Origin: an uncultured Lachnospiraceae bacterium
GTDB taxonomy: Bacteria; Bacillota; Clostridia; Lachnospirales; Lachnospiraceae
Direction of reading: 5' to 3'
DNA: 30,012 nucleotides
NCBI GenBank assembly: GCA_902496125.1
Contig: CABUZU010000010.1
Location: forward strand, 1-30,012
In this document: piece by piece, positions 22,281 to 30,012 of the stretch
Numbering within the stretch: position 1 is the stretch's first letter
Layout: the number at the start of each line of letters is the position of its first letter
Made by a program: the position numbers and the translations under genes
Notes under the pieces: generated by a model
What the model was told of the DNA's origin: nothing
The model's input: only the letters and a program-made list of their open reading frames with translations
Database searches by the model: none

Positions 22281-23261
22281 ATGCCTGGTTTTCAAGAAAT
22301 AGCGGGACATCAAAAAGTAAAGGAATATTTCAAAAAAGTAATTAACTCAGAACAGATTTCACATGCATATATTTTAACAGGTGAAGAAGGAAGTGGAAGA
22401 AAGACATTAGCAAAGGCATTTGCTATGACTCTTTTATGTGAGAATAGTAAAGTAGAACCTTGTGGAAATTGTCATTCTTGCAAGCAGTTTTTAGCCGATT
22501 CTCATCCTGATGTGATTTATGTAAAACATGAAAAGGCAGGAAGCATTGGTGTCGATGAAGTAAGAAAACAGATTGTAAATGATGTTGCAATTAAGCCTTA
22601 TAGCAGTGCATATAAAATTTATATTATAGATGAAGCTGAGAAATTAACGCAAGGGGCTCAAAATGCATTATTAAAAACAATTGAGGAACCACCTGAATAT
22701 GTTATTTTAATTTTTATTACCAATAATTCAGACAGTTTCTTACCTACTATTTTATCAAGATGTGTAACGTTAAAATTACAGCCAATTTATAATACAATTA
22801 TTAAAGAAGAATTGCTAAAAAAATATGAGATTACGACACAACAAGCAGAGTTATATGCTGCGATGTCTAGAGGTAGCTTAGGAAAAGCGTTAAGTTTTGT
22901 AGAATCAGAAGATTTTAAAAAGGTTTATGATTATGTAATGGAATTAGTTCATACTAGAAAGGATAGACCGGTTTATCAGTTATTAGATGTTGTAAAACGT
23001 GTACAAGAACATGTACCAGAAGTAATTGAATTGTTGCGTTTATGGTATCGTGATGTAACCGTATTTAAAGCATCAATGGATATCAACTTATTGATTTTTA
23101 AAGATGATTTTGTGGAAATTAAAAAGGCTGCACATGCAAGTAGCTTTCCAGGACTTGACCAAATTTCAGAGGCTCTTGATAAGGCTGAGACGCGTCTAAA
23201 AGCGAATGTAAACTTTGAATTAGCAATGGAATTATTGCTAATTACAATGAAGGAGAATTAA
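22281..23261 (+). CDS. holB: DNA polymerase III delta-prime subunit
   Basis: A 326-residue AAA+ protein of the clamp loader, which opens the sliding clamp and loads it at primed DNA together with tau/gamma and delta. Visible are QISHAYILTGEEGSGRKTLA (a recognisable P-loop, residues 27-46), the zinc module CENSKVEPCGNCHSCKQF, VDEVRKQI, the sensor region YIIDEAEKLTQGAQNALLKTIEEPP, and ILSRCVTLKL with the SRC motif. It starts five bases after the kinase gene with AGGAGG upstream. The ricT gene follows after three bases, the conserved holB-yaaT pair. Confidence 0.95.
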   Translation: MPGFQEIAGHQKVKEYFKKVINSEQISHAYILTGEEGSGRKTLAKAFAMTLLCENSKVEPCGNCHSCKQFLADSHPDVIYVKHEKAGSIGVDEVRKQIVNDVAIKPYSSAYKIYIIDEAEKLTQGAQNALLKTIEEPPEYVILIFITNNSDSFLPTILSRCVTLKLQPIYNTIIKEELLKKYEITTQQAELYAAMSRGSLGKALSFVESEDFKKVYDYVMELVHTRKDRPVYQLLDVVKRVQEHVPEVIELLRLWYRDVTVFKASMDINLLIFKDDFVEIKKAAHASSFPGLDQISEALDKAETRLKANVNFELAMELLLITMKEN

Positions 23262-23264
23262 TAA

Positions 23265-24170
23265 ATGATAAAAGTAATTGGAGTAAGATTTCGAAAGGCA
23301 GGAAAAATTTATTATTTTGACCCTGCTGGATTAGAAATCGAGAAAGGACAAAATGTAATTGTAGAAACCGTAAGAGGAATCGAATATGGAAATGTAGTCC
23401 TTGAAAATCGATTAATCGATGAAAATTTAGTGGTACAACCTTTAAAAGCAGTAATTCGTGTTGCAACACAAGAAGATGATGCAGTAGAATTGGAGAATAA
23501 AGAAAAAGAAAAAGAAGCTTTTAAGATTTGCTTAGAAAAAATTGCAAAGCATAAATTAGAAATGAAATTAATTGATGCGGAATATACATTTGATAACAAT
23601 AAGGTATTGTTTTATTTTACCGCAGAAGGACGAATTGACTTTAGAGAGTTGGTAAAGGATTTAGCCTCTGTATTTAAGACAAGAATTGAACTTCGTCAAA
23701 TCGGGGTAAGAGATGAGACAAAGATTCGTGGTGGACTTGGATGCTGTGGTCGTCCATTGTGTTGTCATACTTATATGTCTGAGTTTATTCCAGTATCAAT
23801 TAAAATGGCGAAGGAACAGAATTTATCCCTAAATCCATCAAAGATTAGTGGTACTTGTGGTCGTTTAATGTGCTGTTTAAAAAATGAAGAAGAAACTTAT
23901 GAATATTTAAATAGCCGTTTGCCATCTATAGGGGATTATGTCACAACAGATGATGGATTAAAGGGTGAGGTGCAAAGTGTAAATGTACTTCGTCAATTAG
24001 TAAAAGTTATTGTAGATTTAAACAAAGATGAAAAAGAAGTACGAGAGTATAAGGTTTCTCAATTAAAGTTTAAACCAAAGAGAAAAAGAGAACGTGTCAA
24101 TATTGACGATAAGGAATTAAAGAAATTAGAGGCATTAGAAAAAAGGGAAGGAAATTCTAAGTTATCATGA
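23265..24170 (+). CDS. ricT: PSP1-domain protein RicT (YaaT)
   Basis: A 301-residue PSP1 (PF04468-type) protein. In Bacillus RicT forms the Y-complex with RicA and RicF, carries iron-sulfur clusters and guides RNase Y maturation of mRNAs; it also affects sporulation and competence. The conserved cysteine-rich segments are present: GGLGCCGRPLCCHTYM and SGTCGRLMCCLKNEEETYEYL, followed by a KOW-like strand region GDYVTTDDGLKGEVQSV. The N-terminus KVIGVRFRKAGKIYYFDP is typical. The tail is basic (KPKRKRERVNID). AAGGAG lies 11 bases upstream of the start. It overlaps the following methylase gene by four bases (ATGA). Confidence 0.94.
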   Translation: MIKVIGVRFRKAGKIYYFDPAGLEIEKGQNVIVETVRGIEYGNVVLENRLIDENLVVQPLKAVIRVATQEDDAVELENKEKEKEAFKICLEKIAKHKLEMKLIDAEYTFDNNKVLFYFTAEGRIDFRELVKDLASVFKTRIELRQIGVRDETKIRGGLGCCGRPLCCHTYMSEFIPVSIKMAKEQNLSLNPSKISGTCGRLMCCLKNEEETYEYLNSRLPSIGDYVTTDDGLKGEVQSVNVLRQLVKVIVDLNKDEKEVREYKVSQLKFKPKRKRERVNIDDKELKKLEALEKREGNSKLS

Positions 24171-24904
24171 AAACGCTGTTAAAAGAAAACGAGCGCATTG
24201 ATGATTTACAAAGAAAAGGATATCGTATTATTCAAAACCCAGATTATTTTTGTTTTGGTATGGATGCGATTTTGCTCTCCGGATTTGCTAACGTAAAAAA
24301 AGGAGAGCGAGTATTAGATATGGGTACAGGAACAGGAATTATCCCAATTTTATTAGAAGTTAAAACACAGGGAGAGTCCTTTGTTGGGTTAGAAATTCAA
24401 CAACCTGTTGCCGATATGGCATCTAGAAGTGTTCGGTTAAATCAACTAGAAGATAAGATAGAAATTGTCTGTGGTGATATTAAAGAGGCTTCTACGATAT
24501 TGAAACCTTGTTCTTTTGATGTAGTTACTTGTAATCCACCTTATATGAATCAAACGCATGGAATTGTAAATCCTACAAAGCCAAAAGCAATTGCAAGGCA
24601 TGAAATCTTATGTAACTTTGAGGATATTGCAAGAGAAGCATCGAAGCTATTAAAGCCAAAGGGTCGCTTTTATTTAGTGCATAGACCTAGACGATTGATG
24701 GATTTATTGTGCACTCTAAGAACATATCATTTAGAACCAAAAAGAATGCGATATATTCATCCATTTAAAGAGGAAGAAGCAAATATGGTTTTAATTGAGG
24801 CACTTCACAATGGTGGTGTACAAATGAGAGTGGAATCTCCATTGATTGTATATGATGAACCAGGAAAATATACACAGGAGGTTTTACAAATTTATGGAGA
24901 ATAA
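24167..24904 (+). CDS. trmN6: tRNA1(Val) (adenine-37-N6)-methyltransferase-like (YabB)
   Basis: A 245-residue SAM-dependent N6-adenine methylase of the TrmN6/YabB family. It shows the start DDLQRKGYRIIQNPDYFCFGMDA characteristic of the family, motif I VLDMGTGTGIIPILL (residues 48-62), and the catalytic NPPY within DVVTCNPPYMNQTHG. The substrate is inferred from Escherichia coli TrmN6; the Bacillus orthologue is only named yabB. Its four-base ATGA overlap with ricT and 11-base overlap with rsmI place it inside a coupled operon. Confidence 0.9.
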   Translation: MKTLLKENERIDDLQRKGYRIIQNPDYFCFGMDAILLSGFANVKKGERVLDMGTGTGIIPILLEVKTQGESFVGLEIQQPVADMASRSVRLNQLEDKIEIVCGDIKEASTILKPCSFDVVTCNPPYMNQTHGIVNPTKPKAIARHEILCNFEDIAREASKLLKPKGRFYLVHRPRRLMDLLCTLRTYHLEPKRMRYIHPFKEEEANMVLIEALHNGGVQMRVESPLIVYDEPGKYTQEVLQIYGE

Positions 24905-25748
24905 TCAAGGAATGTTGTATTTATGTGCGACACCGATTGGAAATTTAGAAGATATTACATTTCGTGTGCTTAATACACTAAAAAACGTAGATTTAATTGC
25001 AGCAGAAGATACTCGTCATAGTATTAAGCTATTAAATCATTTTGATATTCATACACCAATGACAAGTTATCATGAGTACAATAAAGTAGAGAAGGCAAGA
25101 CAGTTAGTAAAAACCATGCTAGATGGCAAAACGATTGCATTAATTACCGATGCTGGTACTCCGGGCATTTCAGACCCTGGTGAAGAATTAGTAAAACAGT
25201 GTATAGAAGCAGGAGTAGAGGTTAGTGCGCTTCCGGGAGCAGCAGCTTGTATCACAGCATTAATTCAATCTGGATTGCCAACGAGAAGATTTTGTTTTGA
25301 AGCTTTTTTGCCTGCAAATAAAAAAGAAAGAGAACAAGTACTATTTCAATTAGCGAATGAAACTAGAACAATTGTGATGTATGAAGCACCTCACCATTTA
25401 GAGAAAACATTAAAACAATTAGCTGATACACTAGGAAGTGAAAGAAAAATTACTCTGTGTCGTGAGCTGACGAAAAAATATGAAGAAAAATCAGTGACAA
25501 CGCTAGGACAAGCGATACAGAATTTAGAAGTTAATCCAGCTAGAGGTGAATATGTTTTAGTCATCGAAGGAAAAAGTTTTGAAAGCATTGAAAAAGAGCA
25601 GCAAGAACAATTCGAAACGATGACAATCGAAGAACATATGGAAAAATATTTATCAAGTGGTATGGATAAAAAATCGGCAATGAAACAAGTAGCAAAGGAT
25701 AGAGGAATCTCAAAAAGAGAGGTCTATCAGCAACTAATTAACGAATAA
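24894..25748 (+). CDS. rsmI: 16S rRNA (cytidine-1402-2'-O)-methyltransferase
   Basis: A 284-residue tetrapyrrole-methylase-fold enzyme that methylates C1402 in the ribosomal decoding centre. Motifs are textbook: LYLCATPIGNLEDITFRVL, LIAAEDTRHSIKLLNHF, ALITDAGTPGISDPGEELV, and SALPGAAACITALIQSGLPTRRF. The C-terminal region ends in MDKKSAMKQVAKDRGISKREVYQQL, a helix-turn-helix-like tail. ATG 24894 is chosen because AGGAGG sits about 12 bases upstream, inside trmN6. A more upstream ATG (24846) precedes that site. The 3' end overlaps the convergent nrdG gene by 11 bases with no terminator visible between them. Confidence 0.96.
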   Translation: MENNQGMLYLCATPIGNLEDITFRVLNTLKNVDLIAAEDTRHSIKLLNHFDIHTPMTSYHEYNKVEKARQLVKTMLDGKTIALITDAGTPGISDPGEELVKQCIEAGVEVSALPGAAACITALIQSGLPTRRFCFEAFLPANKKEREQVLFQLANETRTIVMYEAPHHLEKTLKQLADTLGSERKITLCRELTKKYEEKSVTTLGQAIQNLEVNPARGEYVLVIEGKSFESIEKEQQEQFETMTIEEHMEKYLSSGMDKKSAMKQVAKDRGISKREVYQQLINE

Positions 25749-26418
25749 AAACATTAGAAATAAAGGGTCTCAGGATATCAGAAAAATGCTTTATCGTAGT
25801 TTCACTATGAGCATGAAGAAGATAAGGGATTTCATCGTTATCTTTATAAGTTTGTAAAAAGTATTGATTGCAACCCTTTAGCCAATGACCGATTTTTAAA
25901 ATTTCGTCATCAGAATGTAATTCTTTTACAATCGTTGTACGAAATTCATAGGGAATAGTCGAATCCTTTAGAAACTGAACACTTTCTAAAACCGAAGAAA
26001 GAACAGATGGATTGTTTGTAATTTGTGAATATTTATTAGGTGAAGTTTTAATATCCATTGCAACATAGTCAATCCAGTTATTGTTTACTAGATTTTTTAA
26101 CATGGTTGGATTCGAGCCATTGGTATCTAGTTTTACTTTAAGGGAAAGAGATTTTACTTTTTTGATAAAAATAGGAAGTTCGTTATGAAGAGTTGGTTCT
26201 CCACCGGTAATACAGACACCTTTTAAAATACCACTTCGATGTTTTAAAAAGGATAAAATTTCATCTTCTGAATAAATAGAGTTTGAAATGGTTGGAGAGA
26301 TAAGGCTATAGTTGTGACAGTAAGGACATTTAAAGTTGCATCCGCCGGTAAATATTGTAGCGGCAACAAGTCCTGGATAGTCTAAGAGTGTTGTTTTTTG
26401 TAAGCCATAAAAATTCAT
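25738..26418 (-). CDS. nrdG: Anaerobic ribonucleotide reductase activase-like radical SAM protein
   Basis: A 226-residue radical SAM enzyme that would install the glycyl radical on the class III ribonucleotide reductase under anaerobiosis. The N-terminus MNFYGLQKTTLLDYPGLVAA is typical of the NrdG2 (TIGR02495) type. The cluster motif is CNFKCPYC (Cys27, Cys31, Cys34), followed by GVCITGGEPTLH (SAM-binding GGE), KLDTNGSNP and YVAMDIKTSP. No nrdD is in the window, so activation of another glycyl-radical enzyme cannot be excluded. It has its own promoter and converges on rsmI with an 11-base overlap. Confidence 0.9.
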   Translation of the reverse strand: MNFYGLQKTTLLDYPGLVAATIFTGGCNFKCPYCHNYSLISPTISNSIYSEDEILSFLKHRSGILKGVCITGGEPTLHNELPIFIKKVKSLSLKVKLDTNGSNPTMLKNLVNNNWIDYVAMDIKTSPNKYSQITNNPSVLSSVLESVQFLKDSTIPYEFRTTIVKELHSDDEILKIGHWLKGCNQYFLQTYKDNDEIPYLLHAHSETTIKHFSDILRPFISNVFIR

Positions 26419-26456
26419 AGATAAAATCCTTTCTTGATACTTGATAAATGTAAGTT

Positions 26457-26485
26457 ATTTTATCACAGCTAAAAAGTTTATACAA
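26457..26485 (-). promoter_or_regulatory. Promoter of the nrdG-like gene
   Basis: Minus-strand TTGTAT (26480-26485) and TAAAAT (26457-26462) with a 17-base spacer, 38 bases upstream of the start codon. The AAAGGATTTTATCT leader holds the ribosome site. Confidence 0.5.
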
Positions 26486-26496
26486 GGTGAGGTTTT

Positions 26497-26985
26497 ATGG
26501 AACAAGATGAAAAGTATATGAAAGAGGCAATTAAACAAGCAAAAAAAGCTTGGAAAATAGGGGAAGTGCCTATTGGATGTGTGATTGTCTATCAAGATAA
26601 AATTATTGCAAGAGGTTATAATCGTAGAAAAATAGATAAAAATACATTATCTCATGCAGAACTCAATGCAATTAAAAAAGCCAGTAAAGTAATGGGTGAT
26701 TGGCGTTTGGAAGAGTGTACGCTTTATGTAACGCTAGAACCTTGTCAGATGTGTGCTGGAGCCATTGTACAAGCTAGGATTCCACGAGTGGTAATTGGCT
26801 GTATGAATGAAAAGGCAGGATGTGCTGGCTCGATTTTAAATTTATTACAAATTCCGCAATTTAATCATCAAGTAGAGGTTACCTATCATGTGTTAGAAGA
26901 TGTTTGTTCAACAATGTTAAAGGACTTTTTTAAAGAATTAAGACAAAGAAATAAAAAAGTTAAAACACCTTTACTTGACAAATAA
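26497..26985 (+). CDS. tadA: tRNA adenosine(34) deaminase
   Basis: A 162-residue zinc deaminase converting A34 to inosine in tRNA-Arg(ACG). Active-site residues are visible: LSHAELNAI with His53 and Glu55, and EPCQMCAGAI with Cys83 and Cys86, plus the family segments EVPIGCVIV and GCMNEKAGCAGSILNLL. AAGGTGAGG is the ribosome site. The end of the gene contains the -35 box of the SRP RNA promoter. The pairing tadA-SRP RNA is conserved in Bacillus (yaaJ-scr). Confidence 0.96.
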   Translation: MEQDEKYMKEAIKQAKKAWKIGEVPIGCVIVYQDKIIARGYNRRKIDKNTLSHAELNAIKKASKVMGDWRLEECTLYVTLEPCQMCAGAIVQARIPRVVIGCMNEKAGCAGSILNLLQIPQFNHQVEVTYHVLEDVCSTMLKDFFKELRQRNKKVKTPLLDK

Positions 26986-27003
26986 CTCATGTATGTGTAT
27001 ACT
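26975..27003 (+). promoter_or_regulatory. Promoter of SRP RNA
   Basis: TTGACA (26975-26980) and TATACT (26998-27003) with a 17-base spacer. The -35 lies inside the last codons of tadA, and the predicted RNA start is near 27010. Confidence 0.85.
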
Positions 27004-27010
27004 AAAAATT

Positions 27011-27275
27011 ACCGTGCAGCCGGGGAGTTAGCGGTGCCTTGTACCTGCAATCCGCTACAGCAGGGGTGATATCTAAGCCAAGGGCTGTTCACTGTAGGGC
27101 TGCCCCTAGTAAGTGACGATGAAGTTTGGGTCTTACGCAACAGGAACTTATGAACCGTGTCAGGTCAGGAATGAAGCAGCACTAAGTAAGACCTTCTGTG
27201 TGCCGTAAGGTAGCCTGGACGGAGTTAACTGCTAGGGTACCGCTTATGGTGTCAGTTCGAAGCTGGATGCACGGT
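27011..27275 (+). ncRNA. ffs: Signal recognition particle RNA, large bacterial type
   Basis: About 265 bases. The ends pair (ACCGTGCA at 27011-27018 with TGCACGGT at 27268-27275). The conserved domain IV hairpin reads GTCAGGTCA-GGAA-TGAAGCAGCAC (GGAA tetraloop at 27168-27171), the binding site of Ffh. The closing pair of the tetraloop is A-T rather than the C-G of Escherichia coli. The 5' part with CCGGGGAGTTAGCGGTGCC and its later loops corresponds to the Alu-like domain of the Firmicutes long form. The RNA joins Ffh to target ribosomes to the membrane. Confidence 0.96.
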
Positions 27276-27296
27276 AAAATTAAATGAAAGTATTAG

Positions 27297-27337
27297 AGGC
27301 GGGAGTGTAGGAATACAGACCGCCTTTTGTTTTTTTA
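27297..27337 (+). terminator. Terminator of SRP RNA
   Basis: Stem AGGCGG / CCGCCT with inner TGTA/TACA pairing, then TTTGTTTTTTT. Confidence 0.88.
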
Positions 27338-27361
27338 CCAGTTATAAATTTAGGGGGCTAT

Positions 27362-28441
27362 ATGAAACAGATTAAAAGATTTTTAACATTAGGATTAACA
27401 GTAGCATTAGGAGCAACCACTTTTACAGGTTGTACGGCTGTGACAGAGGATGATTATTCTAAGACTGTTGTAGCAACTTATGGCGACCAAAAGATTTACT
27501 TAGATGAAGCGAATTTTGATGCTAGATATTATCAATATATGTATGAACGTTTTTACTCTTCTTATTATGGAAGTGATTTTTGGTCTACTGATGCTGGTAG
27601 TGGAACAATGGAAGACAACTTAAAGGAAAATGTAATGTCAGAAATTATGCAGACCTATGTTTTAATGGAACATGCAGATGAATATAAGGTTTCACTTTCT
27701 GATGATGATAAAAAGAAAGTTAGTAAGGCAGTGAAAGAATTTTTAGATACATCAGATAAAAAATTAATTAAAGCTGCCGATGCAACCGAAGACTTAGTAA
27801 CAAAAGTCTATACGAATAATGCTTTAGCGAATAAAGTATGGGAAGCTGTCGTTGCAAATGTAGATACTAATGTAACCGATGAAGAAGCAAGACAGGTAAC
27901 CGTGAAATATGTGTTAATCTCTGAGAATAATGATAAATATAGAGATGGTGAAAAGACAGCAAAGGAAATTGCTGATAAAGTAAAAGCTGGTAAGGATTTA
28001 GATACAGTATGTAAAGATTATGATGGTTTGACTACATCAACAGAGTCTTACTCTAAAAATGGTGAAAATAATACTGATTTAGGTAAAAAAGCAGCTACTT
28101 TATCAACAGGTGATATCACAACCTATCAGGTAAAAGGAACTGGTTGGTATGTGCTTTCTTGTACTAGTGATGATGACAAAGATGCAGCAAAAGAAGCAAA
28201 AACTAAGATTATTGATGAAAGAAAAGATGAATTATTCAATAAAACTTATACCGAATGGTCTAAGAAGAAATTTAAAGTAGAAGAAGATGTATGGGCAAAG
28301 ATTACATTTGATAAACATACGATTTATGAAGCAGAAACAACATCAGCTAATTCTACTGAAAGTTCTACTAAGTCTCAGACCGAGACTACGTCACAGGCAC
28401 AGACTGAGGCTTCATCACAAGCACAGACAGAAACAAAATAA
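27362..28441 (+). CDS. PrsA/SurA-like foldase lipoprotein
   Basis: A 359-residue exported lipoprotein. The signal ends in a lipobox TFTGC, with the lipid-bearing Cys near residue 24. Residues 35-180 resemble the SurA/PrsA N-terminal chaperone region (ATYGDQKIYLDEANFDARYY). Residues 185-275 resemble a parvulin-type peptidyl-prolyl isomerase domain (RQVTVKYVLIS; DLDTVCKDYD; ISTG-like LSTGDITTYQVKGTGWYVL). The C-terminus is low-complexity (TETTSQAQTEASSQAQ), probably a wall-spanning tail. It likely helps secreted proteins fold outside the membrane. The parvulin catalytic residues are not clearly conserved, so isomerase activity is uncertain. Only 24 bases separate it from the SRP RNA terminator tract, so no separate promoter is visible. 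Confidence 0.85.
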   Translation: MKQIKRFLTLGLTVALGATTFTGCTAVTEDDYSKTVVATYGDQKIYLDEANFDARYYQYMYERFYSSYYGSDFWSTDAGSGTMEDNLKENVMSEIMQTYVLMEHADEYKVSLSDDDKKKVSKAVKEFLDTSDKKLIKAADATEDLVTKVYTNNALANKVWEAVVANVDTNVTDEEARQVTVKYVLISENNDKYRDGEKTAKEIADKVKAGKDLDTVCKDYDGLTTSTESYSKNGENNTDLGKKAATLSTGDITTYQVKGTGWYVLSCTSDDDKDAAKEAKTKIIDERKDELFNKTYTEWSKKKFKVEEDVWAKITFDKHTIYEAETTSANSTESSTKSQTETTSQAQTEASSQAQTETK

Positions 28442-28460
28442 TAATAGTTACGAAAAAAAC

Positions 28461-28503
28461 AAAGGCATCTTTTGTGTACAATACATTAAAGATGCCTTTT
28501 TGA
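28461..28503 (+). terminator. Terminator after the foldase lipoprotein gene
   Basis: Stem AAAGGCATCTTT / AAAGATGCCTTT with a 15-base loop, then TTTT. Confidence 0.88.
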
Positions 28504-28521
28504 CAATAAGGTGGTGGGAAA

Positions 28522-29649
28522 ATGAGTGTTTTAGAAAGAAATAAGGAAATTCGTCGTCTTTTATCAAATAAAGACTATCAAAAGGCAATCCGATTATCCG
28601 AGGAAGTTGATTGGAAAAAAGAAGAAAATGTAAGACTTCTTCCAGAAATTGCAAGGGCCTATGAACAGCTTGGTCGAATTGCAGATGCAGAAGGAATTTT
28701 ATTGTTAGCTTATAAAAAAGGACAAAATGGTAAAGGAAATATTTATCGTTTAATTGAAATTTGTGCAAAAAATGGCGATTTAAAGAATGGAGAATATTTT
28801 TATCAGGAATTTAAAGAACGTTGGACTAATTCGAATGAGATAGTTGCCGTTGAATATTATATGGCTAAATTGTATAAAAAGCCAATAAATGAGCAAATTA
28901 GATTATTAGAAGCTTGTTGTAAAGAAAATCCAAAGAAAGAATGGCTGTATGAATTAACGAGATTATATGACCAAGTAGGAAATACTGGTGCTTGTATATC
29001 AGCATGTCATAAGCTAATTTTTTATTTTGGTGCCAATAATTATACAAGAAGAGCAATTGAAATCCGGAGTAAATATGGAGAATTAACTCTTGAAGAAGAA
29101 GAACAGTTAAAGATGGAAACAAAAGAAGAAAAGCCACAGCTTAATCTTTCGGATTTGAAAGAAATTGTATTTGCAGATAGTAGTGAAGTAGAAAATATTA
29201 AAAAAGATGATGATGAAGATACACTTTATACAGAATTATTAAATGAAATAGAACAATTAAAAAAAGAGGTCGATCTGATATATACGCAAGAAGCCGTAAT
29301 TAAATCTTCTCCAATAATTGAAGAACCAATAATTGAAGAAGAGACAGAAGAAAATTTGAGTTTAGATCCTAGACTTGAAGAAAAGACTAGGGAAACAACG
29401 ATGTTTTGTTCTTGGATTAGGGACTATGCTTTAGAGAGTGGTGCAGAGATTGAAGATGATGTCTATTTTGAATTGGCGTTATTAGCAGAAAATATGCAGG
29501 CACAAGGTAAAGTATTAAATCGTGAATTAGCATTAGAGATGGTAAAAAATGCGATGGATAAAGCAAGAAAAAGACATTTATTTAGTATATTCACGAATAG
29601 ATATAGCTTAGATGGAAGATTAATTCTTCAGGAAAAACATTTTTTATAA
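28522..29649 (+). CDS. TPR-repeat protein of unknown function (Lachnospiraceae type)
   Basis: A 375-residue cytoplasmic protein. Residues 1-200 are helical repeats of the TPR/SEL type, for example NKDYQKAIRLSEEVDWKKEE, IARAYEQLGRIADAEGILLL and LTRLYDQVGNTGACISACHKLI. Residues 200-290 are acidic and probably disordered with a coiled-coil stretch (NEIEQLKKEVDLIYTQ) and a duplicated PIIEEPIIEEE. Residues 290-375 form a conserved-looking C-terminal domain (FCSWIRDYALESGAEIEDD; LALEMVKNAMDKARKRHLF). I recall similar proteins in many Lachnospiraceae near ribosomal RNA or housekeeping genes, without known function. AAGGTGGTG is the ribosome site. It lies just after a terminator, so its promoter is unclear. 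Confidence 0.8.
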   Translation: MSVLERNKEIRRLLSNKDYQKAIRLSEEVDWKKEENVRLLPEIARAYEQLGRIADAEGILLLAYKKGQNGKGNIYRLIEICAKNGDLKNGEYFYQEFKERWTNSNEIVAVEYYMAKLYKKPINEQIRLLEACCKENPKKEWLYELTRLYDQVGNTGACISACHKLIFYFGANNYTRRAIEIRSKYGELTLEEEEQLKMETKEEKPQLNLSDLKEIVFADSSEVENIKKDDDEDTLYTELLNEIEQLKKEVDLIYTQEAVIKSSPIIEEPIIEEETEENLSLDPRLEEKTRETTMFCSWIRDYALESGAEIEDDVYFELALLAENMQAQGKVLNRELALEMVKNAMDKARKRHLFSIFTNRYSLDGRLILQEKHFL

Positions 29650-29666
29650 AAAAGTCAAAAAACTTG

Positions 29667-29695
29667 TTGACAAATTGATTTTGTCATGGTAGTAT
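29667..29695 (+). promoter_or_regulatory. rRNA operon promoter P1
   Basis: TTGACA (29667-29672) and TAGTAT (29690-29695) with a 17-base spacer. This is the upstream one of two tandem rrn promoters. Confidence 0.8.
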
Positions 29696-29751
29696 ATACG
29701 AGCGTTGTGAGTGAGAAACACAAACAACGAAGATGAAAAATAAAAAAGTTC

Positions 29752-29780
29752 TTGACAAAGAAAACAACTTATGATAAAAT
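29752..29780 (+). promoter_or_regulatory. rRNA operon promoter P2
   Basis: TTGACA (29752-29757) and TAAAAT (29775-29780) with a 17-base spacer, 85 bases downstream of P1. Confidence 0.85.
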
Positions 29781-29786
29781 ATCAGA

Positions 29787-29968
29787 GTTGCTGATGAAAA
29801 AAAGAACAGCACAGAACCTTGATAATAAAACAATACATTCCAACCCTGAAAGATTCTAAAAGAGAATAATTCAGAACAAACGAGCATTAGTAACAAACTA
29901 ATGACCCAAACAACAGTAAGATGGAAGAAAGATTAGCCAAAGTTAATCTTGAAACAGCTTCAAACATT
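29787..29968 (+). other. 16S rRNA leader
   Basis: About 180 bases of AT-rich leader follow P2, containing the GAACCTTGATAATAAAACAA stretch often seen in Lachnospiraceae rrn leaders and a GAGCATTAGTAACAAACTAATG element with ATTAGT/ACTAAT pairing. The reverse-strand 70-codon frame here is not a gene. Confidence 0.6.

Positions 29969-30012
<44 letters not shown>

Noticed and set aside
28377..28437. Imperfect DNA repeats in the foldase 3' end resembling a tandem array
   Set aside because: They encode a low-complexity Thr/Ser/Gln/Ala tail and do not form spacers or regular units; not a CRISPR.
29684..29896. 70-codon reverse frame over the rRNA promoters
   Set aside because: It lies across tandem rrn promoters and leader, has no ribosome site and encodes phenylalanine-rich noise.

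Overview
The window looks like a chromosomal segment of an anaerobic, spore-forming, low-GC Clostridia member, most likely Lachnospiraceae. The evidence is AT-rich coding, strong Shine-Dalgarno sites, vegetative promoters that almost all have a 17-base spacer, spmA/spmB spore maturation genes, an NrdG-type radical SAM activase, a long SRP RNA of the Firmicutes type, a typical Lachnospiraceae TPR protein and a clostridial 16S start. No database search was run. Family names rest on recognised motifs and remembered homologues.

Region 1 (1-6000) is accessory. It opens with the 3' end of an IS200/IS605 tnpA and the first 26 codons of a tnpB. The tnpB is cut off at a junction with a headless PRD/EIIA regulator gene. 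Next comes a C5 DNA methyltransferase very close to M.HhaI, then carB on the opposite strand, then a PD-(D/E)XK endonuclease resembling R.HhaI. The restriction-modification pair is therefore split by a 3.2 kb pyrimidine/arginine gene. The methylase and carB are driven by near-identical promoters that form a 22-base exact inverted repeat around the methylase-carB block. I think this is the most unusual structure in the window.

Region 2 (6000-19480) is mostly housekeeping: a beta-CASP metallo-hydrolase with spmA-spmB, a CmpB-like membrane protein, a small unknown gene with a long leader, tRNA-Lys(CTT), an AI-2E family transporter, trmB, a DUF1461 membrane protein followed by two tandem D,D-carboxypeptidases (the second with an altered SxN motif), a DEDDh exonuclease, and an RmlD-like reductase coupled to a dicarboxylate/amino-acid symporter.

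Region 3 (19500-25750) is a tightly packed co-directional run: an ArsR-type metalloregulator, an FmdE-like protein, a YaaO-like PLP decarboxylase, a guanylate-kinase-like protein, holB, ricT, trmN6 and rsmI. From yaaO onward it matches the origin-proximal Bacillus yaaO-tmk-holB-yaaT-yabB-yabC order. Here a kinase of the guanylate family sits in the tmk slot and a metal sensor heads the run.

Region 4 (25738-30012) holds a convergent nrdG-like gene, tadA followed directly by the SRP RNA (as in yaaJ-scr of Bacillus, but without dnaX), a PrsA-like foldase lipoprotein, a TPR protein, and the start of an rRNA operon with two tandem promoters and the first bases of 16S rRNA.
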